Below are positions 10,096 through 23,404 of a stretch of DNA of 64,000 bases, in pieces; the stretch's first letter is position 1, and each line of letters starts with the position of its first letter. The position numbers were made by a program, and so were the translations under genes. The stretch comes from Membranipora membranacea (Eukaryota; Bryozoa; Gymnolaemata; Cheilostomatida; Membraniporidae): contig OU612066.1 in the NCBI GenBank assembly GCA_914767715.1, forward strand, positions 23,596,283-23,660,282, given 5' to 3'. Below the pieces are notes generated by a model. The model was not told the origin of the DNA. It searched no databases and was given only the letters and a program-made list of their open reading frames with translations.

Positions 10096-13000
10096 AGGTA
10101 TTGCTCACTCACCTGGTGAGCGATCAGATTGTGATTTTGGTTTTTAAGTGTGGTGTTATTTGTAATTTGTTAAAATGTTAGAATCCGGCTCCAAATGCAA
10201 TGATCTCAGTGCCCTAACTCTATATCTAGATAGGGTGAAAGAAAGAGGGCTTACATGGTTTTCATCAGTAATAATACATCTGGTAAAAAAATCCAAAACT
10301 AAGAATTGCGAAAAAAATTCATCCTCAGCCATTCATATTGGTTGAGCCGACCTCAGCTGTTTCAGGGGAAACAATTGGTCCATAGTCAATATATTATATA
10401 ATATGTGCCGAAATGTGAGTTGCTGGCAGTCAATGTAACATTGTGTATACCCTAAGAGAGTTAAGTATTTGCAGCAAGGAAAATTCACAAATAGCTACAT
10501 TTAAAGCAAGCTAACATTTGCTCTCATTTCTTCATATAGACTCCCACCTCCGCTAGAGGAGTAATTTACTGCAAATCATCTTTAGACAACTATCCTGAAT
10601 ATTATGTAAGATCAAGTTTATCGTCCTATTGTATTTAGAGTGATATATGAATATCTCAAAAAACTCAATATTCACACCCGTATATATATATATATAATAT
10701 GTGGTTTTAGATCAGAAGAAGATTTGATGGTATTCAGTAGCTAATAAACCATGGCTTCCCGCCAGAAATTGCCAGAAGATTAAACCGTGAGTTACTTCAA
10801 TACCATTGGACCCCACTTTCAATGATGGGATTACTCTAGTGGAGTAATGTTAGTTCAATAGGAAAAGTTTGCATTTCGAGAAAATGGCTTGAAGTAATAA
10901 AATTATGGCTAGCCAACATTTTCTCAACTCTGTCACTTGACATTAACTTCCAGTGGGTGACCTCACGTTCAAAGTTTTAAGATACTTGGGTTTTAATGAG
11001 CTCATTGGATGGTTGTGACAGGGTTGTCACATCCAATTCTTGAGAAAGGCACCCAAGTGCCTTTGGAGTTCTCCTCTAATACAAAAACTAAGTGCAGACA
11101 ACCATTGCAGTACTAACAGTCTGCTGAATAACAATAAAAAAAGCATGGCTGTAAATGCTGTTGGCAAATTCCCACATGATTATAATATAAGTTGTATGTC
11201 AATTAAAATATTTTCACCCTTGCATTTCCGGTTGCTCCAATCCTAGTAAATTCCAAGTAAAACGATGTTGTCTTGTGTTGATGGCTGGAGGGGGAGCAGC
11301 TCCAAATATATGCAAATTAGATTAAAATTTTTCTTGAGGTAGAGAATGTTTTACTTTTTGTCACCATGCTCAGTAAATAACCTAACAAAGAGTCAAGTAG
11401 ATGTCGAGCACATAGTGCTTGCTTTCCAATCTGGTCAATGCAATGTCACAGTGTATGTTATGTCATTATCCCTATCGTTTTATCCAATTTTTCTGCATTT
11501 GGATTCGCTTCTGGTGTCACCAGTAAAATGGGAGGAACTTGAAATGTAGGCAATTATCACAGAACTTGTAATGGTTCTGGATCAAAGAAAGAAGAAATAT
11601 GTCTTCATCCAACCAACTTAACATTATTGATGGCCAACCACCCAACCAACGCTACTCCATATTGAAAAGTTTCCCCACTCCTTATTGCTAAAATGAATTA
11701 TTCTGAGCCATGATTTTTGCGTCATATTGTGTACTCTGATCTAAACTTCAACAGTGCCTCTGTTAGAAGGGAATTAGGGGGGGGGGGGGGGGGTTATTGT
11801 ATGACACCTGAAGCTTTTGAACAAACCATCGGAGTGAGCATTTGCTAATGTTGTTTCACCTTGGGCCTGACACTGAGCTTATATATATTATATCTGCTTT
11901 CGCTTTGCATACTTTTGTCTTTTGTGATAGTATGGTACTTCAAACTACATACATCTCAATTCGGAGTTTAGTGGACAGTCATAGCTTCATCATATTCTAT
12001 ACACGGCATACAATAGATAGCTGTCAGGAGGTCATTTCTCACAGATATACTCATATATGGTGTCCCAAACTCCGCACATAATTTCTTCTACAACAATCTT
12101 ACCGTTGTTTTGACTTCACATCATGAAATTTCTACATACAAGATTATTTTTTACAGTTTTACTTTTTGGAGGAGTGAACGTAGAATGGGGACAGTGACTC
12201 AGAAGATATACGACAGAGCATCATACTCAGCAGTTTTCTCACACCTTGTCACCCACCACCAATAACTCCAGCTTCAAAGAAGCGCACTCTGCTGATGCTC
12301 TCTTTGTTACTCTTGGAACTGAAGTTGTGAAGACACCAGGGACAAATACCCCCCCCCCCCACCCAAGGTATGTATTGGCTTGAATGATCACCAATGCTTA
12401 TCTATCAATATTTTGGGAGTCACCAGCAAAATTATTATGTCAAACAATGTAATCCTCTGATTCATGATTGTTGCTACATCACTTAGACGCGTATTATATA
12501 TAGTTTTTTTTTGTGATGGGTTGCGATAAATATCGAATATACCAAATATATCAAATTGAGGATACTTTAGCCAGCGACACGTCGCTCTGAAAGTATGACA
12601 CGGTGATTGATATACATTTTTCTTCTTTTCAGACTATAATTGAGACTCATGGTGGTATAGAGCGGACACTAGTCATGACACATCAAATATGCACCATCAG
12701 CACCTCCTCCGATAGTGAACTGTCACAAAAGTCACACTCTTATATCTGCGCAGCACTATGTTGTCACTGCACACTGTTGAATCGATAGATCAAAAAGTAG
12801 TGCCACATAAACTTTCCCCATATGATAATTGATAGGGATGGGCACATGCTCTCATTTTATCAAAGTTTCAAGCTGTTCAGTGTTCACATTTGTATTGATA
12901 TATCAATTGACTTTAGGGCATTTCTTGCGCCTAATGGTATTTTATAATCCTGTTGACAATCGCAGGAGGCCTTCTAGGGTTGTTGATTGTGAATGCCAAT

Positions 13001-13959
13001 GTTTTGTGGGTTAACATATGCAAGAATGACATCTAAACTTTTTAGTATTTTCTACTGATTCAATTTTTTTTGGACAGTTTATTGTTCTCACCTCGTCGAT
13101 TATTCATAATTTTTCATTCCATTGCTTTACATCCTATTCAGGTATCAGTGAAAAAACATGATCAAAAGGTTCATCACTCGACAAATAGGCTGACCACTAG
13201 GTTCATGTTGATGCACAGATCTTGCATCTTGTCATATATCATTAGATGATACATTTGGTTGTCGGTCGTCACTGAACTGTGTGGGTGAGTCCGGTTGAGG
13301 TTGGTGAGAGGGTCGGTCTACCTCTGTATGTCCGAAACAAGAAGTGTCATTTGTATAGCGCACACATACATATTGATGTTTGATCACAGCAATGAACTCC
13401 CTCTTCATTGATCACAGAATGGTTTCTCAGGCATTGTGTTTAGCAATGGCAGGCAAATTTACAAGTCGGTTTATCCCTGTGTTAAGCTTCTTATGGCTCA
13501 TAGAGGGTTGCAGTTAGGTGGGAATCGGTGCTGCTACACACAGGAAAATACATTCGTTAATTTGATCGAATTCTAACTATAGGCAGTCGTTAAATAGGGG
13601 AACTCAGAAGTCGTCAAAATATGATCAATTCAGGGTCATAAACTGATCAAAAGGATCTAGTATTTGTATCAATGTAACGATAACAAATGGTTTGCAGGCC
13701 TCGCAGGCCTATTCATTCAAATAATGCTAATGCTATGATATCGTTAAATAGTTGTTACAGTAACGAGAGTGAGGCTTCAAAGATGATCATACTGATCTTG
13801 GTAGCGTTACTTTGCCAATTTATGATTCAAATTGATTGTTTTCAAAATATCAGTCTCACTTATAACACCGAAACTTCAATGATACTTCCGATCAAGAAAT
13901 AGAGCCAAATATTTTCTAACTTTTTTATTTCTATTCACAACTGAGCTGAAAAAGAGCTT
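10096..13959. other. No gene seen; homopolymer and dinucleotide tracts
   Basis: Nothing with convincing coding character. There are a TA tract at about 10,680-10,697, a G tract of about 18 at 11,777-11,794, and a C tract of about 11 at 12,350-12,360. About 10,130-10,200 resembles 8,620-8,690 (a short dispersed repeat). ORFs of 61-79 codons here have no supporting features. Confidence 0.5.
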
Positions 13960-14300
13960 AGGAGTGGTACATGCATGTGATTTACGAGAAAAGTGAAATT
14001 GTAATAAGAGTAATATAAAAAATGAGAGTTACAAGTAATGAAATATGACAGAACAAGATAAAAAAGTGCATATAAGTAAGCAAAATGATAATAAGATGAA
14101 GAAGATATCAGGTAAAATGAAAAAAACTTAGGCATAGGTCTATATGTAGGAAATATGAGAAAAGTGACTGAGTATTAAGAGTAATATAAACCGAGAGTTA
14201 CGCGTTATAAAACAGGATAAGGAAGGGAATACAACACTTAAGTATGCAAAAGGGCAATAAGATGGGAAAAGAGATCAGGTAAAATGAATATAATGTCAGA
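13960..14300. repeat. Two-copy tandem duplication of about 175 bp
   Basis: The segment containing gagaaaagtg ... aagagtaatata ... gagagttac ... atcaggtaaaatga occurs twice in a row (about 13,985-14,120 and 14,155-14,290), with about 75-80% identity by eye. It lies 3' of the minus-strand gene model. Confidence 0.65.
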
Positions 14301-14335
14301 CAATGTTAAGAGATGAGAAAAAATCTACACAAGAT

Positions 14336-17210
14336 TCAGCGTGTATATTTGCTAATCAGCTCGTGCTGAGTTTTACTGAGATTGTAGGACTTTCTGTCCT
14401 CGCCCTTAACACCCATAACCTGGGCGAGAAATTTCACGAAGGTTGAACATGGCATCTCTATGTGCAGAATATAATGCATGAGGGGGAAGATACTAAGTAC
14501 CTCACACAGACTACCTATTTCTAGAGAAAAACCACCATGCTCACAGATAAAAATCTTGCCCTCTTGGTGAGCTGCAATAACCCCTCCTGTGTTGTTGGCG
14601 GCGGTTAGAATGTCCTTCAAAACCATTATCTGCTTGAGGGCACCATCCACTTTGTTGACTCGCATTCTTTTCATCACTGCTCTAATGATGTCTGAAGGAT
14701 CTACAACATAAGTAAAGCACTGTCAGAATCATGCTATCATGACATGGATATTAAGTTTAAGTCGTCATTGCGGAGAGGGTTACCCCTCTAGAGTACAGGT
14801 ACAGGAACCCATGGTACTCAAGCTGCACTCTATACCCTTACCCGCCGGAATACGGGCTACACTTTTTATTGAAGGCAGAGGGGGATCTTTTTACTGCATG
14901 TGGGGAGTGCAACCACACAGTCGACCTCCGGTATTATTAGTCCTGGCCGGCAAAACAACACACTCATTATAATAAACCATTCTTGAGGGATGTACAATTC
15001 AAAACGACTGTGAGTATATCACAAACGATAGCTTAGCACAGAGCCTAAACCTGATGCACTCAATGAGCCCACTGACATTGATTACACTATTAACATGTGT
15101 ATCTCTGATCGTCAGAGTCAATTTAGTAGCAGTACCTAACATGTTGCAGAACCTAGCATGTTAGGTACTGCTACATGTACCCAGCACCTATTAATAAAAT
15201 TGAACACGGGTCGTCACACCAAATTCCTTGTGATAGTACTACTACTAAGTGAATTTGCCCTCTATCGATCAGAGATATACATGCAATAGTATATCACGTG
15301 ATCAGTGTGCTCAATGACTCTAGCGCACCAAACGTAGTAGCCACGGTCATAACATACACTCATACATATTGATTACTTAAAACCAAACAGAAACTTGAAA
15401 ATGGTTAGGTCCAGAGAAATTTAATAGACAAGCAAAGCACCCAATTATTTTAAGTTGCATCTAGTGCCAATGTTTTTAGACGCTCAATTATTAGGATTTG
15501 CCATGTATCATATTTTACTATAATGTACACAGTTAACATAGATGCTAACCTTTTCCCGTCATCTGATTCATCAGCTGAGTAATCTGATCTTGTCTCCCTC
15601 GGCAGTGTGCTTCCCTTCCAAGCGTTCCGATTCCAGCCAAAACTGCAAAAAAAGGGGGAACTCTAGTTTCACAATACATATTGTCTTATACGCATTAAAC
15701 TGATTCGATAAAGACACATTTACATTACAAAAATTGCCACGCTAAGGAGATAACGCTAAAATACAGTGTTTTGTAGTCAACGCTATGAAGGAAGCTGGTC
15801 TCATTGTTTTTAAATTGAACTGAGAATGAGATGTTTTTTGCCCATGAAATGAATAATTTGCATATGAGACCAAATGCAAACGCTGATATGGGAACAATAA
15901 GACTGGATATGGATTGGCATCAATGCTAAAGATAAGCTGGTCTCATCAGTCAAACTGTAGTGACGATTGAAACACTTTTTTATCCGTGAAGTAACTTGCT
16001 CAAGGGACCAAACTCCAACACTGAGGTAGCATCACTAAGCCTCGACACGGAAAGACATCAATGCTTAGTAGACCATGGCTAGCTGGCTTCATTGGTCAAG
16101 CTACAGCAGTGATCAAGACGTTTTTATATTCATTAAGTAACTAACGCAAGGGACCAAACAGCAATACTGTGGTGTTGACACTAAGACTGGACATGGAAAG
16201 CCAAGGTCTTAGACCCATCTAGTTTGAAGATCACTATTAGGAGGTAAAGAGGGAAAAACAAATAGCTGATCAGGACCAATAATTCAAATGTATCCGACTG
16301 GCAAATAACAGTGAAGCTATGTTACTTTTCAATGTGATAGAATGAATAGCAGGACCAAGTCCATAACAATAATAGTCACTTCCTTAGGGCTAGTGATAAC
16401 GACTTTGAGGCCGTCAGTAATTCTCCATTCAAGGCCAGGGTTGTCAACAATCCACATCCTGCTCCAATCATAGGTGACCGCCATAGCATGAGAGACATTA
16501 TCAGGTTCCTTGCCAACTAAAAGCAGAAAAAAACTTATTATGTTAGCCAAATTACCATAATGAATTCAAACATGAGAATGGAAATTAAGGTTGTCGAGAG
16601 GAAAGTATGTAGGCCTATATCTAGCTTATCATACTTTTCTCATTTCCCTCTAAGATCTGATCCAAGCTAGAAGACTCTGGAAGCAATTTTTTAATCTTAA
16701 TCATATGTTTCACAATCAACCAACAACCAAAAAACCAATGGGATAATTAGCTTCCAGCTTTTCAAGAAGAAAGAGGTGAAGCAACTGCTTTTCACATATT
16801 GTTGTCTTACAGAAAGTTGATTGCATATTAAAGCTAATCTAAAATAAAGATATTGGCTCCGATTTTACTTTCTCTGAGTAGGCTTGGGCCTCACACTGAT
16901 AGTATAACAGCGCTTACTCACTGTCAACCATTGTCTATGAAAGGATGAAAGCAGACTGGTCAAGCCTATACGCAGAGAGAGATCAAAGGTAGGTTCAAAA
17001 AGAAAGTTTAACCCTGACACAGCTTAATACATGATAAGTACTAGCTAGGCCTAATCAGTGAGTGGAGCACCTAGAAGTGACCTAGGCCTACTGTTTTTAA
17101 TCAATTCTAACCATTTTATAACAGGACTTACCTTTGGAAGTGCTGGTCACATCAAGAAGTACTGCCAGTTCCAGTAACTCATTGGTTCTTCCCATCTTCA
17201 ATCCATCCAT
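14336..17210 (-). CDS. Putative four-exon gene of unknown function, possibly disrupted
   Basis: Exon-like segments on the minus strand are 17210-17132 (ATG, reads MDGLKMGRTNELLELAVLL, donor gtaagt), 16516-16326, 15642-15550 and 14700-14336 (stop codon). Exons 1 and 2 join in frame, as do exons 3 and 4. The last two read as a helical segment including IIRAVMKRMRVNKVDGALKQ and KIFICEHGGFSLEIGSL. Exon 2 in the frame set by exon 1 meets a TGA just before its donor. A different frame, which would suit exon 3, is open only near its 3' end. So either exon 2 is mis-bounded, there are two genes, or a frameshift has broken it. The last exon faintly recalls armadillo-type helical repeats, but I do not assign a family. 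Confidence 0.35.
15790..16210. repeat. Degenerate tandem repeat of about 150-170 bp in an intron
   Basis: Three diverged units share phrases such as gctggtctcat, aagggaccaaac, acactaag and gacatggaaag. They lie between exons 2 and 3 of the minus-strand gene model. No coding content. Confidence 0.5.
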
Positions 17211-17654
17211 GTTGTTGATAGTACTAGTAGACTAGTAGTCATCCTCTAGATGCATCTATCTTATCTATTTATAATATTCATCATTATTATTGAAATGTTT
17301 TCTTCTTCTTGCATGTTAATCAGGATATATTCAGCAGTCCTTTGGTATTGCTACTTTGTAGATAATTATCTTTACTTCTTTTACTTGTGATGTGAATATA
17401 AGGCAGGCAATAACAGGGGAAAATTGCAGTAAGATCACTGTTTATCAATTTCAGACTTATTCAAACTTTTCCGCTCTGTCATAGCCCTAATTCCAAAATT
17501 AGTAATTTTATTTAAGGAAGTAGGGTGCTCTTTCATTTAATTCAAAAAGTTGAAGTGGAACCTTGGGAAGATTATAGCGAGTCCGTGTTTTGCATTTATT
17601 TGTTGTGAAGAAGAATTTGGAAGTAAAATATTCTGAGAAAAGAAATTTATTCCA

Positions 17655-17975
17655 ACTCACCCAGCCGGCAAGGCTTAGCCAGCAACCTTCTGTAGAGGTT
17701 GCCAATGGGCGGCTTTATTGTTGGCCAATATCCTCTGACATCACCTGTCTTTGATAGGTGTGCCAGAGGGAGCCAGACATCCCTATTTCCCAGCAACAGA
17801 TATAAGTGGTTTTAGATGCTTCTGCTTTTATACTTTATTTTCTTGCCATTAGCGGTTGCAGAAATAACTTTTCTGGACTGACAACACATAGCAAACACTA
17901 AAATATCAATGTATTTACCATCTATTAGTATGGCTCCAGCATGCAAACAGTTTACTCCCAATTGTTTTCGATGGT
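17655..17975. repeat. Dispersed repeat, copy 1
   Basis: About 320 bp starting ccagccggcaaggcttagcc and ending near cagtttactccc is repeated in the same orientation at about 25,825-26,110 with roughly 90% identity. The second copy is cut short by a CAGGGCTCTCA-bounded insertion. The family is not recognised; it may be part of a longer transposon. Confidence 0.7.
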
Positions 17976-17981
17976 ACACAT

Positions 17982-18290
17982 TTACTGCAGTACCAATCTT
18001 AGAGGTCTAGACTGAGTGTAAAATTGGTTGTCACGGTTAGGTCGATGTAATTTGCAGACCAAAGTAGCATTTGTCTCCCCTAGAGAAGTGCTACTTTTTG
18101 AGAAATCTTTATATCCAGACACCAAGTAATCAAATAAGACATTAGCATCCTTATTTAATTCCTGTGAACCAGTATCACATCCAAAAAATTTGAAATAGGC
18201 AAATACGTGGCCATTGATTGAATCAATTGCTTCTGGCACCACTTTATACTCAACACAAAAAGTGGTGGTCAGGAAATGATACGTTTGTTA
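17982..18290 (-). CDS. ORF of about 100 codons with protein-like composition, unknown
   Basis: The minus strand is open from about 18,290 to the stop at 17,982. It reads mixed, non-repetitive sequence with a stretch AIDSINGHVFAYFKFFGCD and later LVCKLHRPNRDNQFY. No upstream splice acceptor or promoter is clear. It directly abuts the dispersed repeat at 17,655-17,975, so it may be a fragment of transposon coding sequence. I recognise no domain. Confidence 0.2.
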
Positions 18291-18299
18291 ATTATGAAT

Positions 18300-19060
18300 T
18301 AACAATTCTTGCTAGGTATCTAAATACCTAAGGCTAAACTTTCTTAGCAAGGCAGAAGTGTTCTACTGACCCCACTCAGCCAGTACCTCTTACTCCCCCA
18401 GCCGGCACAACTGTATCTAAACTATGTTGAAAAGATGTTTACCTTAGAGGCTGAACTACGTCTGCCTAATGTGGCAATCTGTCACGCTATTATATGTTGG
18501 AATGGTGCATTTTAGTAGATATTGTTACGATATATAAACTGCCTCTGCTACACATCTAACTAGAGGCCTGTATATATAGTAACCATGCGTTTTCTACACA
18601 GCAAATTTATACACAATATATCATACCTCAGAATATATTTCATTTAAATTACGATTTATTAGATTTAATATCAATTAGCATTTAGGAGGGTGTTTTCCTC
18701 ATAGTGATTCAGTCCACTGTGGATGTCGAGTAGTAGGCCCATTAGACCATTGGACTTCCACTAGTGTAGGGTAAGTCATTAAGTCATTTGCATTGTAACT
18801 CTTGAATCTTATTTCGAATACAATCTGGTTCAACTTTATTTGCAAAGAACATTAAGTGGTGCTTAATGCAGGTAATCTAAACCCTGGCTATTTATTAACC
18901 AATTTCAAAATACTGACATGTATTAATATTTCAAAGTTATCGAATAATGGTTTATTTAAATAATTATATTGCACTGTTGTGTTGTCACAAGGGCTTACCA
19001 AACGTTAGCAGCTTACCAGGGGAGATAAATGCAAGTAATGTATACAAATTCAACAGCTAC
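18300..19060. other. No gene seen
   Basis: AT-rich sequence with no coding region, tandem structure or terminal repeats that I can support. Confidence 0.4.
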
Positions 19061-19572
19061 GAAGTCATGAACGCATCGTTCCCATGCAGTTTAGAGACTA
19101 GATTTGATTTTAAGAAAATGGAATACAAGAGTGCAAAATAGAATTGCACACAATTTGGAGCCACACAGAGTGTTAGCAAACAATTTGCAAAGCATTTTTT
19201 TCCCATATGATGCCAGTATTCTTGCAAATTACTCTCTAGTAAAGTAGCTGTAGTTACTGCGCAGTTACCATATTGCAAAAAACTGTGTTGCTTTGTATGC
19301 ACCATTTATGCCTCTACGTTGTCATAAACGCATCATTCCCATGCGGTCTAGAGACTAGATTTGATTTTAAGAAAATGGAATAAAACAGCGCAAAATAGAA
19401 TTGCACACAATTTGGAGCCACACAGAGTGTTAGCAAACAATTTGCAAAGCATTTTTTTCCCATATGATGCCAGTATTCTTGCAAATTACTCTCGAGTAAA
19501 GTAGCTGTAGTTACTGCGCAGTTACCATATTGGAAAAAAATGTGTTGCTTTGTATGCACCATTTATGCATCT
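19061..19572. repeat. Two-unit tandem duplication, period about 257 bp
   Basis: Units at about 19,061-19,316 and 19,317-19,572 are about 95% identical. Each contains an open minus-strand frame of 82 codons, which differ at only a few residues. The open frame being preserved in both copies is explained by recent duplication. No start context or family is evident. Confidence 0.9.
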
Positions 19573-21025
19573 ACAAGATATTGAATGTTAAACGTGTACC
19601 AGGCAACACAGAAACAATCCAATTGCGACATTGGAAACATGTTGCCGCATACAATGTGCCCGCTGGGCCCTCTCCCACAGGCCTTCTAGGTAATTTTATA
19701 AAATAAATAAATATAACAAATAATTTAACTATATAATCTTAATATCGAAATTGGATAGAGGCAGTTAAGAATATCCCTGATATATCCTTCCCTGAGAAGG
19801 ATATAAATCCTCTATGTAACTTCTTGAAGAGGATGCTAAAATTCCCTTTTTGGCAACCTCTTCCACCGGTCCATATGGCATACAATTGGCAACAGTGTTC
19901 AGCCTCTTCTGGTAACCTCTTTCCAACTCAGTTTAGACAACTATTTGCCTGGGGGGTCTTTCAATTAGAAAAGCGATTGTGATTCTACAGCGATGTGTGA
20001 GCGATAATTTGAGTGATGTGAGAGCGATCACTGGACCCCCTTTCAATTCCAAATCGTTCAGAAATCACTCAAACATTTAAATTCGCTCTTAAATCACTCT
20101 CTCTATTGCTTTAACAATATCCTTAATTGGGCTCGCTGATTTCTCCCATCATGCAGCAGTATCATCTATTCCGGTATGACAATTTTGGTCAGTTGTTGTT
20201 GAATTAGTGAGCTAATGAGGTACACTCTTGGGTAATAGAGGTTGATAGGCATGTCATTTGATAGTCTGGAGTTAGGCAATTCGACAGAAGTCTGAAATGT
20301 GAACTTATTTTCATCATGTCAGTGTTTATTTTCTATTGACTGAGAGAGAAACTGGATAAAAAAGTATCAAGTAAGTCAAAAAAGTCAGTCACAGGCAGTG
20401 GACTGGTGGTAGAAGGAAGAGTTATTATTTCATGTGCTGCCTGCTACAACTACAAACATAAATTAACTATACATGATATCAACTTGCAATGACTAACCTA
20501 CTACCATAGAGTAGGCTGTAGGGCTCAGAAACATATTATTTGCCCATGTCCAGTGTAGTTTCAGGAGACAGTTGCAAGTATAGTTGCAAGTAGTTGCTAG
20601 AATACATCATCATACTATCTATCTATAGATAGAAGGTAGGGTGAGGGTTGTTGAAAATCTTTATGTTTCAAAGTAAGGTAACTGTTGGTTTTCTGGAATC
20701 ACTCATTGAAAGACCAATGGATTAGGATGCTGAACTGAACCCAAGCCATAGCACTACTGCCATGAATCTTTATTTGCGTTGTCTTGTGTTGAACTCACTG
20801 CTGTGCAAGTGAATTATGTTTCAAAGCAAGCTACAAAGTAAATGGGGATTGGCTGATTAATAACAATTGTGAATATTTCATGAAGCTCACTACAGTCAGC
20901 TGCATCGATGACTGTAATATGAAACCATTGACAACAGCTGCATGATAACAAACTCTGATTGATGATGGTAGTAAGTATAGCTTTATTAAGTGTAGGAATT
21001 AACAAAAGATGCCACAAATTGAAAG

Positions 21026-22911
21026 TTAAGTAAAAAAAGTAGTAACCACATGATTCCTTCGGTTTATCCCCTGTTCTCCATCACCACCACCTAAATTTCC
21101 ATTCACTCCTATCTCATTGTCCGCCTCCATCTCCTCCATCTCTATGCCCTTTCTCTTACAAACATTGTGCAGACAGAAACATGCTGTCGCCAGCTTGCAG
21201 CACTTTTCTGGTGAGAAATAGAGGGCTCCACCTTCAAGAAAATTTACAATGTTATTCAATGTTTCTCTAACTAGGCCCATATTCGCATACTTAATAAGTC
21301 TTTGATTTCCCCTGACAGATGATTTATTGAATATATCTGATTTATTTTCATCATCTCACTGAACACTGGGAGGTAGCTCTGTCTTGTTTGTGGAAATTAG
21401 TGTTTGGTTCAACATCCAATCTTCAGTGGCCGAATGTTTTTATCACTTGCTTTTTTTAGAATGCAATGTACAACTGGTAGCATGGATTGATCGTTCTTTA
21501 CCTTGTTTATTCAGACAGCGGAATCTGCTCTTCAACTCCCCGAATGCACGCTCAATCACCACCCGAGTTGTTTTGTGGGCCACGTTGTACCGATCTTGAG
21601 CTGGAGTTCTCTCTCTCTGTGTAAAGGGTATGAGTAAAAACGGTTGAAGGGCATAGCCACTATCTCCTTCAAAAGAGGTGACACAGATAAAAAGGTGAGT
21701 TTTGGTAACTTATAGATGATAATTTGTGAAGATATGTGTAACTAATAGAAGATATGTGAAGATATGTGTAACTAAAAGCTAACAAACAGCTTATAACTGG
21801 AGACTGTCTCAAAGCACTGAGATTATGGTCTGATTTGAAGCCTGACAAGCTTCCTTCTACCGGTATCCTTAAAATATTATTCAATTCAAGTAGTGATTGA
21901 TATGACATTCTGCTTAGATATTTCATCCTCTCTTACCTAAAACCCAGCCATCACCGTAGTACCCTGTACTGAGGTTCTCAAAAATACTACTTTGAGTGAG
22001 TATGGTGTTGTCATGTGTCGATCCGGGCCATCTGGTCACCACATTTGTAAACACTCTCTCTGAGTCACACATTGCCTGGATGTTCAAGGAATGGTATCTG
22101 AAATTAAAGTTATGTCTTATCTTAACAAATGAGATGGAATGAACAAAATAATTGAAATCGGCACATCAACAATGATTGAAATCATATCAGATGGAATTTC
22201 TAAATTAAAGAGCGGAATGTTAAATTTAAATTCATATTTTATTCTGTTTTTCTTGATAGACGTGATTCAGACCTACCCTTTCCTGTTTACGTAGATGCTC
22301 TCAATTTCATGCGAGAGTCCTGTTACCGCGATATGTGTTCCATCAATGGCACCTATCGTGCTGGGCATGCCAGCAATGTCATAGAATCCTTGTTTAACAG
22401 GATTAAGGTTCTCCGGTACGTATATATATTCATCGATCTGTAGGAAATAATATTTACTTAGATTCATGCAAATAATCAAATATCTGACAATCACCAAACA
22501 ATTTAAACTTGGTAGATATTGGGTTCTGCTAGCATATTAAAGGCCATATAATCTTACCCGGTTGACGATAGCCTCAACCACCTGAAATAGGTGGCGGCTC
22601 ATTGATGAAGGGCTGACTCCGTAGAGGTCTGAGTTTGGGCGGTAGAGGCCACCAGTTGCCAGGAATCGCAGCGCACACTGCAGCTTACAGCTTGCTGACA
22701 CTGCTCTGTTGGTAGGCACTTTAGGAGTTATGTCTGGCTCTAGCTGATGTAATAACTCAGCGAACGTCGCCTTATCCAATCTCAGTCTCTGTCTAAACTC
22801 TCTGTCGGAGAGGCGCTCATAATCATCTCTTCGGGTCTCAAACCTCCTTACCCTCTGCTCTACTGGAGCTCCACCAGCTAGTTCCGGAAACGGAAGGAGA
22901 AAGCGTGCCAT
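21026..22911 (-). CDS. HARBI1-like PIF/Harbinger transposase (five exons, 348 aa)
   Basis: Exons are 22911-22558, 22437-22277, 22097-21937, 21666-21502 and 21231-21026, all with GT-AG borders and matching phases, giving 348 residues without internal stops. That is very close to the roughly 350 residues usual for HARBI1-type nucleases. The DDE motif is complete: D150 in GAIDGTH, D201 in WPGSTHDN, and E264 in VVIERAFGELKSRF. The typical GDSGY motif spans the exon 3/4 junction. The enzyme would cut and join the element's ends in the nucleus, helped by the Myb-like partner encoded just upstream. The start MARF at 22911 was preferred to an in-frame ATG at 22950 because family proteins begin near this point. 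Integrity suggests either a young element or a domesticated gene. Confidence 0.9.
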
Positions 22912-23404
22912 CTTAAAAAACCACGAGTAAGAAGATACATCGACATGCAATTATTGGATTGTGTTTGCGGGCCTAACAAAAATGCTCCTGAGATACTTCT
23001 GCCTTAATTGGTGATGCTTATATCTGATATTTGGTGCATTCTGAATTAGAGATGCTCTCCTTGATTAATTGATTGATCTCCTGTTGATTAAGAAATTACC
23101 TTCCCATGTTATGATGTCTTAGTTGGTTTACCAATTGTTGATATTGAATGTTAACATGAGCTTGCTGTGAGAAAGCCCAGCCAGTGGAGTCCTGTGCGAC
23201 AACTTTTTGGTATGCAAAACATAATGGCCTGCACGATATTCTCATACAAAAATACTTACAGGAAAAAAGTTTAATTCACCTTCCCCTGCATGATCTTATT
23301 TACCCCTTATGATCTTGATTGGCATTAATGATAATTTGTTTGGTGATCTTGAAAGTCATAAGAATTGTATTGCTAACAAATTATAAAAAAACATCAATTT
23401 AATT

